NCBI GenBank assembly: GCA_903824185.1
Contig: CAIJVU010000028.1
Coordinates: 1-64,000 of the forward strand
DNA from: an uncultured Hyphomicrobiales bacterium
GTDB lineage: Bacteria > Pseudomonadota > Alphaproteobacteria > Rhizobiales > Beijerinckiaceae
Direction of reading: 5' to 3'
Length of the DNA: 64,000 nucleotides
The notes under the pieces: model-generated
Seen by the model: the letters and a program-made list of their open reading frames with translations, nothing else
Database searches by the model: none
What the model was told of the DNA's origin: nothing
In this document: in pieces, positions 25,752 through 34,554 of the stretch
Layout: each line of letters opens with the position of its first letter
Numbering within the stretch: position 1 is the first letter of the stretch
Position numbers and translations under genes: made by a program

Positions 25752-26503
25752 GATGAGAACAGCCCTTGATGGGGTTTCAATCGCCTTTTTAAAAGATAGG
25801 CCGCTGTGCCACCAACCAAACCGAGAATCAATAAATCAAATTCAGGGCCCATCCATGCCGAGAGCACAGGTTCAAGAAAAAGCCCCGAGGCGATAGCAAG
25901 CCAATCGGCGGCATTGCGCGCACCTGCTGCAATGGAACAGGTAAAAAAGATCGGCGTTAAAAACAGCAATCCGGCTCCGAAGGCTTGCGGCACAGCACTG
26001 CTGAGCATGAAGCCCAATCCTGTTGAGATCATCGAGAGACCAATACAGCCAGCTCCAAAGCCCAGATAATAGGAGACGCGGTGTCGCTCATCGATGGACG
26101 GGAGGCGGCGTAAACTTTCAGCCCAGACAGTCACCGAGGCCATATGGCCGATGGTTAATTGAACGGGTAAAGAATGATCTTTCATCGGAAGCAGCGGTAT
26201 CAAAGCCATGGTCATCGGCAAAAACCGCATGGAAGAAAGCCCGATCACAAAGGCCAAAGCGGGCAAGGCCATTCCCGCAGAAATACCGCTGAAAAACAAA
26301 ACCTGTGCAGGCCCCGCCCAGACAAGCAAAGTGGAGGCAATCGCCAAATCAATTGAGTACCCCGCTGATTGGGCTAATGGACCCACCCCAACCAAAGAGG
26401 CGCCAACCACCCAAGCAGGCAGACCCAAAGAGTCACGCACGCCTTTGATAAAAAATGCGGGAAACCAATGAGAGAGAGTATGATTTGAACCGCCCTTTTG
26501 CAC
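25748..26503 (-). CDS. azlC: AzlC-family branched-chain amino-acid exporter
   Basis: This large subunit of a two-protein exporter has 251 aa, with about six or seven hydrophobic segments. It has the AzlC opening FIKGVRDSLGLPAWVVGAS and the internal RFLPMTMALIPLL. It is coupled to azlD by a 4-bp overlap. The 69-codon gene upstream ends 11 bp before its start, so clpS-clpA-small protein-azlC-azlD could be one transcript. Substrate specificity is not visible. Confidence 0.9.
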   Translation of the reverse strand: MQKGGSNHTLSHWFPAFFIKGVRDSLGLPAWVVGASLVGVGPLAQSAGYSIDLAIASTLLVWAGPAQVLFFSGISAGMALPALAFVIGLSSMRFLPMTMALIPLLPMKDHSLPVQLTIGHMASVTVWAESLRRLPSIDERHRVSYYLGFGAGCIGLSMISTGLGFMLSSAVPQAFGAGLLFLTPIFFTCSIAAGARNAADWLAIASGLFLEPVLSAWMGPEFDLLILGLVGGTAAYLLKRRLKPHQGLFSS

Positions 26504-26514
26504 CTGCCAGGGCC

Positions 26515-26724
26515 TTAGGGTTGTTTCGTTTGTTGACCAAGAAACGGCAACAACATGGTGCCAAACCGTTCCTTCACTTCAAGACCCGCCCAGATCAAAC
26601 CCCAGACAATCAATGGCACGACAATCCAGCCCAAAACCTCCTCCTGCCGATGACGTGAACGGCGGCGGAGTTGACGGCGGGTCAAAATCTTTTTGGGTGC
26701 TGGTGAGGATGATGTGACAGCCAT
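26515..26724 (-). CDS. Small basic single-pass membrane protein, unknown
   Basis: This is a 69-aa product I do not recognise. The first 28 residues are strongly basic (RRQLRRRSRHRQ). They are followed by one membrane helix at about 31-48 (LGWIVVPLIVWGLIWAGL) and a short tail. By the positive-inside rule the N-terminus faces the cytoplasm. It starts 15 bp after the clpA stop and ends 11 bp before azlC, which suggests a real gene in the run. The ribosome-binding site is weak, so coupling to clpA translation is possible. Function is unknown. Confidence 0.6.
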   Translation of the reverse strand: MAVTSSSPAPKKILTRRQLRRRSRHRQEEVLGWIVVPLIVWGLIWAGLEVKERFGTMLLPFLGQQTKQP

Positions 26725-26739
26725 GGTTTCACGTTTCGT

Positions 26740-29277
26740 TTAATCGTTTTTAGGTTTAGACAGCGGCAGTTTGGGCACGATCTGAACGGGCGGCAAGTTC
26801 TTTTCCGTCGGACCAGCCTCCCCTTTTTGCGCGGCCTTAGCTGATGATTTCACTTTAGATTTTTTAGGGGCGGCAGCTGACGCGCTTCGTTTTGGTTGTG
26901 TCGGTTTCTTTTGAATGGTCTCGCGTTCAGGGCGTGGTTTGATCGGGCCGCTTTCATAGACAAAGTCGATCCCCTTCTGCGCGGGAGACTGGTCTGCCTC
27001 ATCTTTTGGCTTGTCTGCAATAATGACTTTGACATGGCCACCGTCTTTCAGGCGTCCAAACAGCAATTCATCAGCCAAAGGTGTTTTAATATCACTCTGG
27101 ATCAAACGGGCCATCGGGCGTGCACCCATGGCCTCGTCATATCCATGATCGATCAACCAATCGCGCGCTTCATCGGACAAGGATATGGAGACTTTGCGGT
27201 CCGCCAATTGGCCGTCGAGTTCCGCCATAAATTTATCAACAACGCGGGCAATCGCTTCGCGCGGCAAAGGCGCAAAGGAAATGATCTTATCAAGCCGGTT
27301 GCGGAACTCCGGTGCAAATAAACGATTGATGGCTTCTTGATCATCGCCTTCCCGTCTTGTGCGGGTAAAGCCCATGGGGGCGCGGGCAAGATCAGCGGCG
27401 CCAGCATTGGTGGTCATAATCAACACGACGTTGCGGAAATCAATCTGCTTACCGTTGTGATCAGTCAGTTTGCCGTGATCCATGACCTGCAACAAAATAT
27501 TGAAGAGATCAGGATGGGCTTTTTCAATTTCATCCAAGAGCAAGACACAGTGGCGATGCTGATCGACACCATCGGTGAGAAGCCCGCCTTGATCAAAACC
27601 CACATAGCCGGGAGGTGCGCCCAACAAGCGCGAGACCGTATGCCGTTCCATATATTCCGACATGTCAAAGCGAAGCAGTTCAACGCCGAGGCTTTTGGCC
27701 AACTGCCGCGCTACTTCGGTTTTACCTACGCCGGTTGGTCCTGCAAACAAATAATTCCCGATGGGCTTTTCAGGATCACGCAAACCGGCACGGGCCAATT
27801 TGATCGCCGATGTCAAAGCGGTGATGGCTTGATCTTGGCCATAAACCACGCGCTTTAATGTATCTTCTAGATGTTGCAAAACTTCCGCATCATCCTTGGA
27901 GACTGTCTTGGGCGGAATCTTTGCCATGGTCGCAATCGTCGCTTCGATTTCTTTGATGCCGATCGATTTGCGCCTCTTGGACAAAGGCAAAAGCATTTGC
28001 GATGCGCCACTTTCATCGAGCACATCAATGGCTTTATCGGGCAATTTGCGGTCATTGATATAGCGCGATGACAACATCACTGCGGCTTCAACTGCTTCAT
28101 TGGTATAGCGCAATTGATGAAACTCTTCGTAATAGGGTTTGAGGCCTTTCAGAATAGCAATCGCATCGGGAATGGAAGGTTCCGCGACATCGATTTTCTG
28201 GAAGCGCCGGACCAAAGCGCGGTCCTTCTCAAAGAACTGCCGGAATTCTTTATAGGTGGTGGAACCGATGCAGCGCAAAGATCCCTGTGCCAAAGCGGGC
28301 TTGAGCAAGTTCGAGGCATCCATCGCCCCGCCTGATGTCGCGCCTGCACCAATCACGGTATGAATTTCATCAATGAACAAAATCGCCTTGGGATGTTGTT
28401 CAATTTCTTTCATCACTTGCTTGAGGCGTTCTTCAAAATCGCCGCGGTAACGGGTTCCCGCCAAAAGGCTCCCCATATCCAAAGCATAAACAGTCGCGCC
28501 TTGTAAAACCTCCGGCACTTGTTTGCGTTCGATCATCAAAGCAAGGCCTTCGGCAATGGCTGTTTTGCCAACACCCGGATCACCCACAAACAATGGATTG
28601 TTTTTTTGACGGCGGCACAAAACCTGAATGGTGCGCGCCACTTCCGCTGTGCGACCAATTAACGGATCAATACGGCCATCAACCGCTTTGCGATTCAGAT
28701 TGACGCAATAGGCATCAAGGGCTTCAACCTTGCGTTCCCCTTCGCGACTGCCACGGCCTTGGCCGCGCTCGCTTGCCTCATGTTCGTCATCCAACGGGTT
28801 GTCAGCACCACGCGGAATGCGGGTTTCGCTGCGCGCTCCGCCTTTGGCAATCCCGTGCGATATATAATTGACGGCATCATAACGCGTCATATCCTGCTCT
28901 TGCAGAAAATAGGCGGCATGGCTTTCACGTTCGGCAAAAATAGCCACAAGCACATTGGCGCCTGTGACCTCTTCACGACCAGACGATTGCACATGGATGA
29001 CCGCGCGCTGGATCACGCGTTGAAAACCCGCGGTCGGCTTGGCGTCGTCGCCGTCATGGCTCACAAGCGTTGCCAAGTCTTCATTGAGGTAATGATTGAG
29101 ATTTTTCTGCAACAAAGGGATATCGACATTGCAGGCGCGCATCACGGAAATGGCATCCTGATCATCGGTCAGGGCCATCAGCAAATGTTCGAGCGTCGCA
29201 AATTCATGGTTATGCTCATTCGCCAAGGCAAGCGCCCTGTGTAAAGCCTGTTCGAGGTGGATGGAAAAAGACGGCAT
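26740..29277 (-). CDS. clpA: ATP-dependent Clp protease ATPase subunit ClpA
   Basis: This AAA+ unfoldase feeds ClpP and takes N-degron substrates from ClpS. The N-domain (about 1-145) has paired Clp-N repeats. AAA-1 has Walker A GDPGVGKT (232-239) and Walker B LFIDEIH (about 300-306). AAA-2 has Walker A GPTGVGKT (513-520) and [10 protein letters not shown] (about 579-588). Length is 845 aa, longer than E. coli ClpA (758), owing to a Lys/Pro/Ala-rich tail after about residue 765. clpS lies 13 bp upstream. clpP is not in this window. Confidence 0.97.
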   Translation of the reverse strand: MPSFSIHLEQALHRALALANEHNHEFATLEHLLMALTDDQDAISVMRACNVDIPLLQKNLNHYLNEDLATLVSHDGDDAKPTAGFQRVIQRAVIHVQSSGREEVTGANVLVAIFAERESHAAYFLQEQDMTRYDAVNYISHGIAKGGARSETRIPRGADNPLDDEHEASERGQGRGSREGERKVEALDAYCVNLNRKAVDGRIDPLIGRTAEVARTIQVLCRRQKNNPLFVGDPGVGKTAIAEGLALMIERKQVPEVLQGATVYALDMGSLLAGTRYRGDFEERLKQVMKEIEQHPKAILFIDEIHTVIGAGATSGGAMDASNLLKPALAQGSLRCIGSTTYKEFRQFFEKDRALVRRFQKIDVAEPSIPDAIAILKGLKPYYEEFHQLRYTNEAVEAAVMLSSRYINDRKLPDKAIDVLDESGASQMLLPLSKRRKSIGIKEIEATIATMAKIPPKTVSKDDAEVLQHLEDTLKRVVYGQDQAITALTSAIKLARAGLRDPEKPIGNYLFAGPTGVGKTEVARQLAKSLGVELLRFDMSEYMERHTVSRLLGAPPGYVGFDQGGLLTDGVDQHRHCVLLLDEIEKAHPDLFNILLQVMDHGKLTDHNGKQIDFRNVVLIMTTNAGAADLARAPMGFTRTRREGDDQEAINRLFAPEFRNRLDKIISFAPLPREAIARVVDKFMAELDGQLADRKVSISLSDEARDWLIDHGYDEAMGARPMARLIQSDIKTPLADELLFGRLKDGGHVKVIIADKPKDEADQSPAQKGIDFVYESGPIKPRPERETIQKKPTQPKRSASAAAPKKSKVKSSAKAAQKGEAGPTEKNLPPVQIVPKLPLSKPKND

Positions 29278-29290
29278 CAGACCTCTACCT

Positions 29291-29740
29291 TCATGATTTT
29301 TCCATCACACATTGCAATGGATGTTGATGCTTCCGCGCAAAGTCCATCACCATCGTGACCTTGGTTTCGGCGACTTCATAAGTAAAAACGCCACATTGTC
29401 CGACACCATTTTGATGGACATGCAACATGATTTCCGTGGCTTCCTCAATCGATTTATTGAAAAACCGCTCCAGAACATGCACCACAAATTCCATGGGCGT
29501 ATAGTCGTCATTCAGGAGTAAGACTCTATAAAGATTGGGTTTTTTGGTTTTAGTGCGGGTCAGCAATAAAGTGCCGGATCCGCCTTCTCCGTTCTTTTCA
29601 TCCTCGCGCCCCATGACAGGGGCATGGCCCCTCTTCTCTGCATGAGCGTCAGAGACGGGAAGCAATAACCCATACGCACCCGCGAAACGCGATGGAACGG
29701 AATGAAAATCTGCGAGAGGGTTCAAAGCTTTGCTCATCAT
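29291..29740 (-). CDS. clpS: ATP-dependent Clp protease adaptor ClpS
   Basis: ClpS binds proteins with N-terminal Leu, Phe, Tyr or Trp and hands them to ClpA. The core (about 65-149) has the ligand-pocket motif [13 protein letters not shown] and the [11 protein letters not shown] stretch. Before it lies an N-terminal extension of about 60 residues with little similarity to the family. The true start may be an internal ATG at 29614 (MGREDEK), giving 107 aa, close to normal. Neither start has a strong ribosome-binding site. It is the first gene of the clpS-clpA run. Confidence 0.93.
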   Translation of the reverse strand: MMSKALNPLADFHSVPSRFAGAYGLLLPVSDAHAEKRGHAPVMGREDEKNGEGGSGTLLLTRTKTKKPNLYRVLLLNDDYTPMEFVVHVLERFFNKSIEEATEIMLHVHQNGVGQCGVFTYEVAETKVTMVMDFARKHQHPLQCVMEKS

Positions 29741-29856
29741 GATCAGAAAAAAGGCTTGGCGTAATCGGACCTTCTAAATGTAAGGCTTGGGGGGCTTATA
29801 AACCAGTCCCCGCACAATTTATTTTCATGGTGATCATTCATGGACAAAGGGCATAA

Positions 29857-29884
29857 AAAAACCCGGCCAAAGCCGGGTTTCGAA
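29857..29884 (-). terminator. Rho-independent terminator after the phasin gene
   Basis: On the minus strand AAACCCGGC pairs with GCCGGGTTT (positions 29872-29880 and 29859-29867) over a TTTG loop and runs into TTTTTTTATG. It lies about 50 bp past the phasin stop. Confidence 0.9.
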
Positions 29885-29929
29885 TAGATCACGAAGGGCG
29901 ATAAAACCCCTCAATGGCTAAACCATTGA

Positions 29930-30262
29930 TTACTTAGAAGCTTTTGCAACAGCCGCTTCGAAAGGCTTTACGGTGTCTTTGGCAATGGCCGAGAACACTT
30001 CGCCAACCTTTGTGGAATAAGCTACAAAGTTTTCGTAAGCGGATTTGGAATAAGCGGTCTGGATTTCGAAAACCTTGTCGAGGCTCTTGGCAGTAGCCAG
30101 CTTTTCAACGACATCGGTTGAATCTTGGAACGCTTTTTTCGAATAATCGGTGGTTTCGGTAGCCAGAACCTGAATGTTTTTGGCAGTGTTGCCGAGGTTG
30201 GCAACAGCAGCGTCAAAATTGGTCTTGCCGATTTTTTGGAATTCTTCAAACTGAGTATACAT
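29930..30262 (-). CDS. Phasin (polyhydroxyalkanoate granule-associated protein)
   Basis: Phasins coat polyhydroxybutyrate granules and control their size. This 110-aa, almost entirely helical protein belongs to the Phasin_2 family of alphaproteobacteria: it opens MYTQFEEFQKIGKTNFDAA, has VLATETTDYSKKAFQD, and ends with Lys/Ala heptads (KPFEAAVAKASK). A clear ribosome-binding site AGGAGA precedes the ATG by 5 nt. It has its own terminator and a palindrome-rich upstream region. PHB synthase genes are not in this window. Confidence 0.9.
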   Translation of the reverse strand: MYTQFEEFQKIGKTNFDAAVANLGNTAKNIQVLATETTDYSKKAFQDSTDVVEKLATAKSLDKVFEIQTAYSKSAYENFVAYSTKVGEVFSAIAKDTVKPFEAAVAKASK

Positions 30263-30361
30263 GATTTTCTCCTGAAAGTGGTTGCGCCAACGGGCTTGAA
30301 ATTACAGGTATTCCAATGACTTAAAGTGACGGGCGCAAGCCCTCAGTGTCTATAAGTCAGA

Positions 30362-30376
30362 ACCTGTCTGACAGGT
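30362..30376. promoter_or_regulatory. Perfect palindrome ACCTGTC-T-GACAGGT upstream of the phasin gene
   Basis: This is a 15-bp inverted repeat with 7-bp arms and a single central base, about 100 bp upstream of the phasin ATG. The form suits a dimeric repressor operator. It could also be a hairpin in the phasin mRNA leader. No regulator can be named from the sequence. Confidence 0.45.
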
Positions 30377-30393
30377 CCTATTATTTAAATATA

Positions 30394-30433
30394 TGCAGCG
30401 CACAAATAATGTCAATAGAAATTGTGCAATGCA
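30394..30433. promoter_or_regulatory. Two TGCA-type half-palindromes, candidate PhaR-like sites
   Basis: TGCAGCGCA (30394-30402) and TGCAATGCA (30425-30433) have the form TGC-N3-GCA/TGCA and are centred 31 bp apart, three helical turns. PhaR, the phasin-gene repressor of alphaproteobacteria, is known to bind TGC-rich DNA. The assignment is inference. Confidence 0.3.
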
Positions 30434-30566
30434 AAATATCAAAAAGTTGAATTCACCGCTTTGTTAACCGAGCGGTAACTCCGGATTTCTATGGTCGCTC
30501 TGTCTGGGGGCGCAGCGATTCTGCTTTGTCTGCTCTTCCATTGGTCCAAGCGGGATTAAAGGCGAC

Positions 30567-31823
30567 ATGACAGGTTTAAGAGTTGTTGCAGCGCATGTTT
30601 TTAAGATTTCGACTTTTGTTGTGGCTGCAGGCCTCTCCTTTGGCTGTCTGATCTCTGAGTCCCAAGCCCGTTCGCGTCCCCAAGTCGGCGGTTATGCGCC
30701 ACCCACGGCTCAAATCGTGGTCGATGCCAAGACGGGCAAGGTTTTGTTTTCCGAAAACCCCGATGCCCCGCGCCATCCCGCCTCTATCACGAAAGTCATG
30801 ACCCTTTATCTGCTGTTCGAACAGCTTGATCGGGGCAAGTTGTCGCTTCAGAGCGATTTGAAAGTGTCCGCCTTTGCGCAACGCCAAGCGCCGTCAAAAT
30901 TGGGCGTTTCAGCCGGTGATACCATTTCCGTCGAAGATGCCATCAAAGCGATTGTGACACGCTCGGCCAATGATGTCGCGGTTGTCATTGCTGAAAATAT
31001 CGGCGGCACTGAAAGCAATTTTGCCCAGCTGATGACCCGCAAAGCGCGCGCGCTCGGCATGTCGCATACGGTCTATCACAATGCTTCTGGTCTTCCCGAT
31101 CCTGGTCAAATCACCACGGCGCGCGATCTCGCGACCTTGGGTCGGGCTATCCAAAGCCGCTTTCCGCAATATTACCCCTATTTCGCCATGCGCGGTTTTT
31201 CCTATGACGGGGATTACATCGGCAATCACAACAAGTTGCTGGGGCGTGTCGAGGGGGTCGACGGTATCAAGACCGGCTTTACCCGCACATCCGGCTTTAA
31301 TTTGCTGACCTCCGCCAAATTGGATGGCCGCCATATTGTTGCGGTGGTGATGGGCGGCCGGACCGGTGCCCAACGCGATAATCAGATGGTTCGATTGGTC
31401 GAATCCTATCTGCCTCGCGCAAGCACGGGAGGCTCCCTTCCGGCAATCGCAGAGGCGGATAGGGAAAATGCCCCCACCACGACAGGATCGGTTGTCGAAA
31501 AAAACCAAGGCAAATCCAAAGCCGAAACCGCTCAACAAGCGCACGCACCCAAACAAAAATTAGCCGCGCCTGTTCAATCCGCCGCATGGAAGGTTTTGGT
31601 GGGTCAGGCGCATAGCGCCAAAGAAGCCCAAGCCTTGGCCCATCAGGCGCGCGAGAAATCGAAAGGCGTGCTCGCCAAGGCCAGTACCAGCACCTTGTCC
31701 CACACGGTTCACCACAAAACGGTCTTCAAAGCGCAATTTACCGGTCTGTCGCAGCAGGATGCTGCCAGTGCTTGCAAATATCTCAAATCAACGGGGTTCG
31801 CATGTCAGGCGACAAAAATCTAA
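30567..31823 (+). CDS. D-alanyl-D-alanine carboxypeptidase (PBP5/6 family) with SPOR domain
   Basis: This serine D,D-carboxypeptidase trims the terminal D-Ala from peptidoglycan stem peptides. The 418 aa comprise a signal peptide (about 1-35) and an S11 domain with the three active-site motifs SITK (73-76), SAN (133-135) and KTG (235-237). A Pro/Lys/Gln linker and a C-terminal SPOR-type repeat (about 340-418) follow. The SPOR repeat binds denuded glycan at division sites. This fusion is common in alphaproteobacteria. It replaces the usual PBP5 membrane-anchor helix. Confidence 0.93.
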   Translation: MTGLRVVAAHVFKISTFVVAAGLSFGCLISESQARSRPQVGGYAPPTAQIVVDAKTGKVLFSENPDAPRHPASITKVMTLYLLFEQLDRGKLSLQSDLKVSAFAQRQAPSKLGVSAGDTISVEDAIKAIVTRSANDVAVVIAENIGGTESNFAQLMTRKARALGMSHTVYHNASGLPDPGQITTARDLATLGRAIQSRFPQYYPYFAMRGFSYDGDYIGNHNKLLGRVEGVDGIKTGFTRTSGFNLLTSAKLDGRHIVAVVMGGRTGAQRDNQMVRLVESYLPRASTGGSLPAIAEADRENAPTTTGSVVEKNQGKSKAETAQQAHAPKQKLAAPVQSAAWKVLVGQAHSAKEAQALAHQAREKSKGVLAKASTSTLSHTVHHKTVFKAQFTGLSQQDAASACKYLKSTGFACQATKI

Positions 31824-31882
31824 TTCAGCTTCATCCAGCAGATAAGCAGGGTTTGGCGCGTCCTGCCCGCAAGCCCATTGCT

Positions 31883-32368
31883 TTATTGGCCGAGCAACCG
31901 GTCTCGGGCTTGATTGACCCGCGCCGCAAGATACGTCGACCCCCCCTGATCGGGATGAATTTTCTTAATAAGCTCCCGATGGGCTTGCAAGATAGCCTCT
32001 TCCGTAGCTCCCGTTTCAAGACCCAGCACCTCATAGGCTTCCTGTTTGGACAAGCCCGTGCTCGCGCTATGCTGCGGACTCCCCGGGTTGCCATTTCGCT
32101 CATTTGCTTCACCCCCAGCGGGCGTCCCGCCGTTCGCTTGCGAATGAAACAATCCTGAAACGCTGCCGGATAAGAGCCAAAAGCCTAATCCGGCCAGTCC
32201 CACGGCCATGTCTATCCGGCCTTTGAGCAATAAGACGACCGCAAAACCCAAGGTCAGGACACCGCCGCCCTGTCTGAGTTTTTTGATGAGCGCTTCATCA
32301 TCGCCATAGGTTTTCAAGCCCCACCAAATGAGGCCCGCCGCCAGTAGTCCCATGATGATCAATGGCAT
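31883..32368 (-). CDS. Membrane-anchored J-domain protein
   Basis: This 161-aa protein has two or three N-terminal hydrophobic segments (about 1-18, 36-50 and 54-72), a Gly/Asn/Ser linker, and a C-terminal J-domain with HPDQGG. J-domains stimulate ATP hydrolysis by DnaK. The layout resembles the mitochondrial import component Pam18/Tim14, whose J-domain also sits at the C-terminus of a membrane anchor. No substrate can be inferred. The upstream same-strand DUF1489 gene (31-bp gap) may be co-transcribed. Confidence 0.88.
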   Translation of the reverse strand: MPLIIMGLLAAGLIWWGLKTYGDDEALIKKLRQGGGVLTLGFAVVLLLKGRIDMAVGLAGLGFWLLSGSVSGLFHSQANGGTPAGGEANERNGNPGSPQHSASTGLSKQEAYEVLGLETGATEEAILQAHRELIKKIHPDQGGSTYLAARVNQARDRLLGQ

Positions 32369-32399
32369 GCGTCTGAGCCTGTCTCTCTGGTTTCAGCTC

Positions 32400-32837
32400 T
32401 TATAACAGGCCTAGATTGGCGAGGTCACGCCGTAATTCTTCCGGCATTGCCTGCATAGCGGCACTGTTCAGTCCCAGATCATTCGGCTTTTCATGATCTT
32501 GCAGATAACGCCAGCCCTGAAAAGCCCGATGCGGTCGCGGTACAACCACTGTCACCACGGGTTCCAGCACAATATGACAGCGGCCAATTCCTTGGCTGTC
32601 CGTAAAAGGGCGGATATCCAGAATGGGCTGCCGACACGCCACCTGCCCTTTAATCACCCAATAGAGCGAGCCACCATCGGTCAGTTCATAGGCCCGTTTG
32701 GGAACCATGCGCGTGGTATGGGCCTGCTCCAGTGCCAAACCCTGCCTCTTCCGATGTGTCATGCTGAGTGCAATCCAATCCTCCAGATCGGCAATGGACT
32801 CGCAACCAACGCAAAGTTTCAACAGATGCAGGGTCAT
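32400..32837 (-). CDS. DUF1489 protein
   Basis: This 145-aa cytoplasmic protein of DUF1489 is restricted largely to alphaproteobacteria. It opens MTLHLLKLCVGCESIADLED. Conserved parts are the R-M-P-KR segment TTRMVPKRAYELTDGGSLYW, WVIKG and AFQGWRYL near the C-terminus. Function is unknown. The fold has been suggested elsewhere to be small-molecule binding, but nothing in this sequence decides that. It lies upstream of the J-domain gene. Confidence 0.88.
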   Translation of the reverse strand: MTLHLLKLCVGCESIADLEDWIALSMTHRKRQGLALEQAHTTRMVPKRAYELTDGGSLYWVIKGQVACRQPILDIRPFTDSQGIGRCHIVLEPVVTVVVPRPHRAFQGWRYLQDHEKPNDLGLNSAAMQAMPEELRRDLANLGLL

Positions 32838-32927
32838 AGCATGCTTTCGGTGAGGTCGGGTGTTTACATCACCAGAATCCCTTCCCCTGATAAAGGGGGC
32901 AAACCCGTAAGCCTGTGGACAGTGGGC

Positions 32928-33347
32928 TTATTTGGGCTGCGTTTTAACGCCCTCTTCGACCGGCCCGCCCGCTTTTTTCCAAGCGCCAAACCCGCCATCA
33001 ATATGGGCAACAGGCGTCAAACCCATATCTTTGGCCGTTTTGGCAGCCAAGGCAGAGCGCCAACCACCGGCACAGAAAAACACAAATTTTTTGTCCTGAG
33101 CAAAGACCGTCTTGTGATAAGGGCTTTCGGGATCAATCCAGAATTCCAGCATGCCGCGCGGGCAATGAAAGGCACCGGGCATCTTGCCTTCGCGCTCCAA
33201 TTCACGGGGATCGCGCAAATCAACAAGCACGACATCCTCACGCCCAATCAGGTCAAACGCTGTTTCGGTCGGGATGGTTTCAATGGCGGCATTCGCCTCA
33301 TCCAAAAGCGCCTTATAGCCTCGCGTGATCTTTTGCGGCATGATCAT
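32928..33347 (-). CDS. Single-domain rhodanese-like sulfurtransferase
   Basis: This 139-aa rhodanese moves sulfane sulfur via an active-site cysteine, C92, in FFCAGGWRS. The CAGGWRS loop is of the six-residue type followed by Arg-Ser. VDLRDPRELEREGKMPGAFH is the typical CH2A region. GGAAAAGG lies 3 nt before the ATG. It stands alone, so the sulfur acceptor is unknown. Confidence 0.92.
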   Translation of the reverse strand: MIMPQKITRGYKALLDEANAAIETIPTETAFDLIGREDVVLVDLRDPRELEREGKMPGAFHCPRGMLEFWIDPESPYHKTVFAQDKKFVFFCAGGWRSALAAKTAKDMGLTPVAHIDGGFGAWKKAGGPVEEGVKTQPK

Positions 33348-33460
33348 GATCCTTTTCCTACCTCAAAAAATGCGACCGAGTTTCTCGCTTGTCAAATTTT
33401 AAATCAAGGTTAGGTAAGGGGAGCGTCTCAACGGCAACCATCTTGGGCTGAAAAGGATCA

Positions 33461-34222
33461 ATGCGCATGGCAGATTTTACATCGATGGATGCGATGGGCC
33501 TGTGCCTGTTTTTGATAGCGTGGATGGGCTATCATATGGCCGTTGAATCCTCGTTTTTATCGCATAAAAGCCTCAACCAGATGATGCATGTCTATCGGGC
33601 GCAATGGATGGACCGTTTGTTGTGGCGCGATGTCCGGATCATCGACACGCAAATCACGGCAGGTCTTCAAAACGGCACCTCTTTCTTTGCCTCCACCTCC
33701 TTGTTTGCCATTGGTGGTTCGCTCACTTTGTTGCGCATCACCGATGATGCGATGACCTTGTTTTCCAATCTTCCCTTTGGTCTGACCATGACACGCACAA
33801 TGTGGGAGATCAAAGTGTTGGGTCTCGCTTTGATTTTCACCTATGGCTTTTTTAAATTTGCCTGGTCTTACCGCTTGTTCAATTATGCCGCGATTTTAAT
33901 TGGCGCTGCCCCTCCGCATGAAGAAAGCGGCATGCCGCAAGCCAAAGCCTTTGCCAAATATACAGCCGAATTATTTACCGATGCCGGTCGGCAATTTAAC
34001 CGTGGTCAAAGGGCCTTGTTTTTTGCCTTGGCCTATATCGGATGGTTTGTGTCACCCACTTTATTAATGGTCACGACCATTGCCATTTTATGTGTCATGG
34101 CGTGGCGGCAATTTTATTCGCCCGCCCATGATGCGATCGCGGCTTTGACGATCGCGGCCCCCTATGAGGAATCGCCTATGCGTGACACACAAGATCAATT
34201 CCCATGGCCCCGTGGGGATTGA
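33461..34222 (+). CDS. DUF599 membrane protein
   Basis: This inner-membrane protein of DUF599 (253 aa) has about four hydrophobic segments, at roughly 10-28, 80-98, 118-140 and 185-217. It has the family stretch RAQWMDRLLWRDVRIIDTQI and NGTSFFASTS. Two starts are possible (ATG 33461 and 33467); AAGGA sits 3 and 9 nt before them, so the second is equally likely. The function of the family is unknown. The DUF3253 gene follows after 28 bp. Confidence 0.87.
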   Translation: MRMADFTSMDAMGLCLFLIAWMGYHMAVESSFLSHKSLNQMMHVYRAQWMDRLLWRDVRIIDTQITAGLQNGTSFFASTSLFAIGGSLTLLRITDDAMTLFSNLPFGLTMTRTMWEIKVLGLALIFTYGFFKFAWSYRLFNYAAILIGAAPPHEESGMPQAKAFAKYTAELFTDAGRQFNRGQRALFFALAYIGWFVSPTLLMVTTIAILCVMAWRQFYSPAHDAIAALTIAAPYEESPMRDTQDQFPWPRGD

Positions 34223-34250
34223 GTGCTAACCCAGCAAAGGCATTGAATGC

Positions 34251-34529
34251 ATGGATGATCATCAACAAAGTTTACCCGAGCAGATCGATGCCACGTTAAT
34301 CGGCATGGCGCGTGATCGCGGCCATGAAAAATCCTTTTGCCCGTCTGAAGCTGCGCGCCGGATCGCAGGCGATCATCCCGATCATTGGGGCCCTTTGATG
34401 CAACCCATTCGCAAATCGGCTGTGGCATTGGCGCAAGCCGGACGCTTGCTTATTTTACGCAAAGGCAAACCGGTTGATCCCCTCGATTTCAAAGGGGTTT
34501 ATCGTCTCTCTTTGCCCAGAGAAGATTGA
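34251..34529 (+). CDS. DUF3253 protein
   Basis: This small soluble protein of 92 aa belongs to DUF3253. Conserved features are the helix-turn-helix-like CPSEAARRIAGD and WGPLMQPIRKSAVALAQAG, followed by RLLILRKGKPVDPLDFKG. The winged-helix-like arrangement suggests nucleic-acid contact, but no function is established. It is probably co-transcribed with the DUF599 gene. Confidence 0.85.
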   Translation: MDDHQQSLPEQIDATLIGMARDRGHEKSFCPSEAARRIAGDHPDHWGPLMQPIRKSAVALAQAGRLLILRKGKPVDPLDFKGVYRLSLPRED

Positions 34530-34554
34530 TAAAGGTCTTTTATCTTCAGAAATC

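Larger units (their letters stand above)
30263..30566. other. Divergent spacer between the phasin gene and the D,D-carboxypeptidase gene
   Basis: This 304-bp regulatory spacer holds a perfect 7-bp inverted repeat at 30362-30376, two TGCA-centred 9-mers at 30394 and 30425, and a 6-bp inverted repeat ACCGCT / AGCGGT at 30455-30476 on the carboxypeptidase side. I see no gene in it. Confidence 0.6.
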
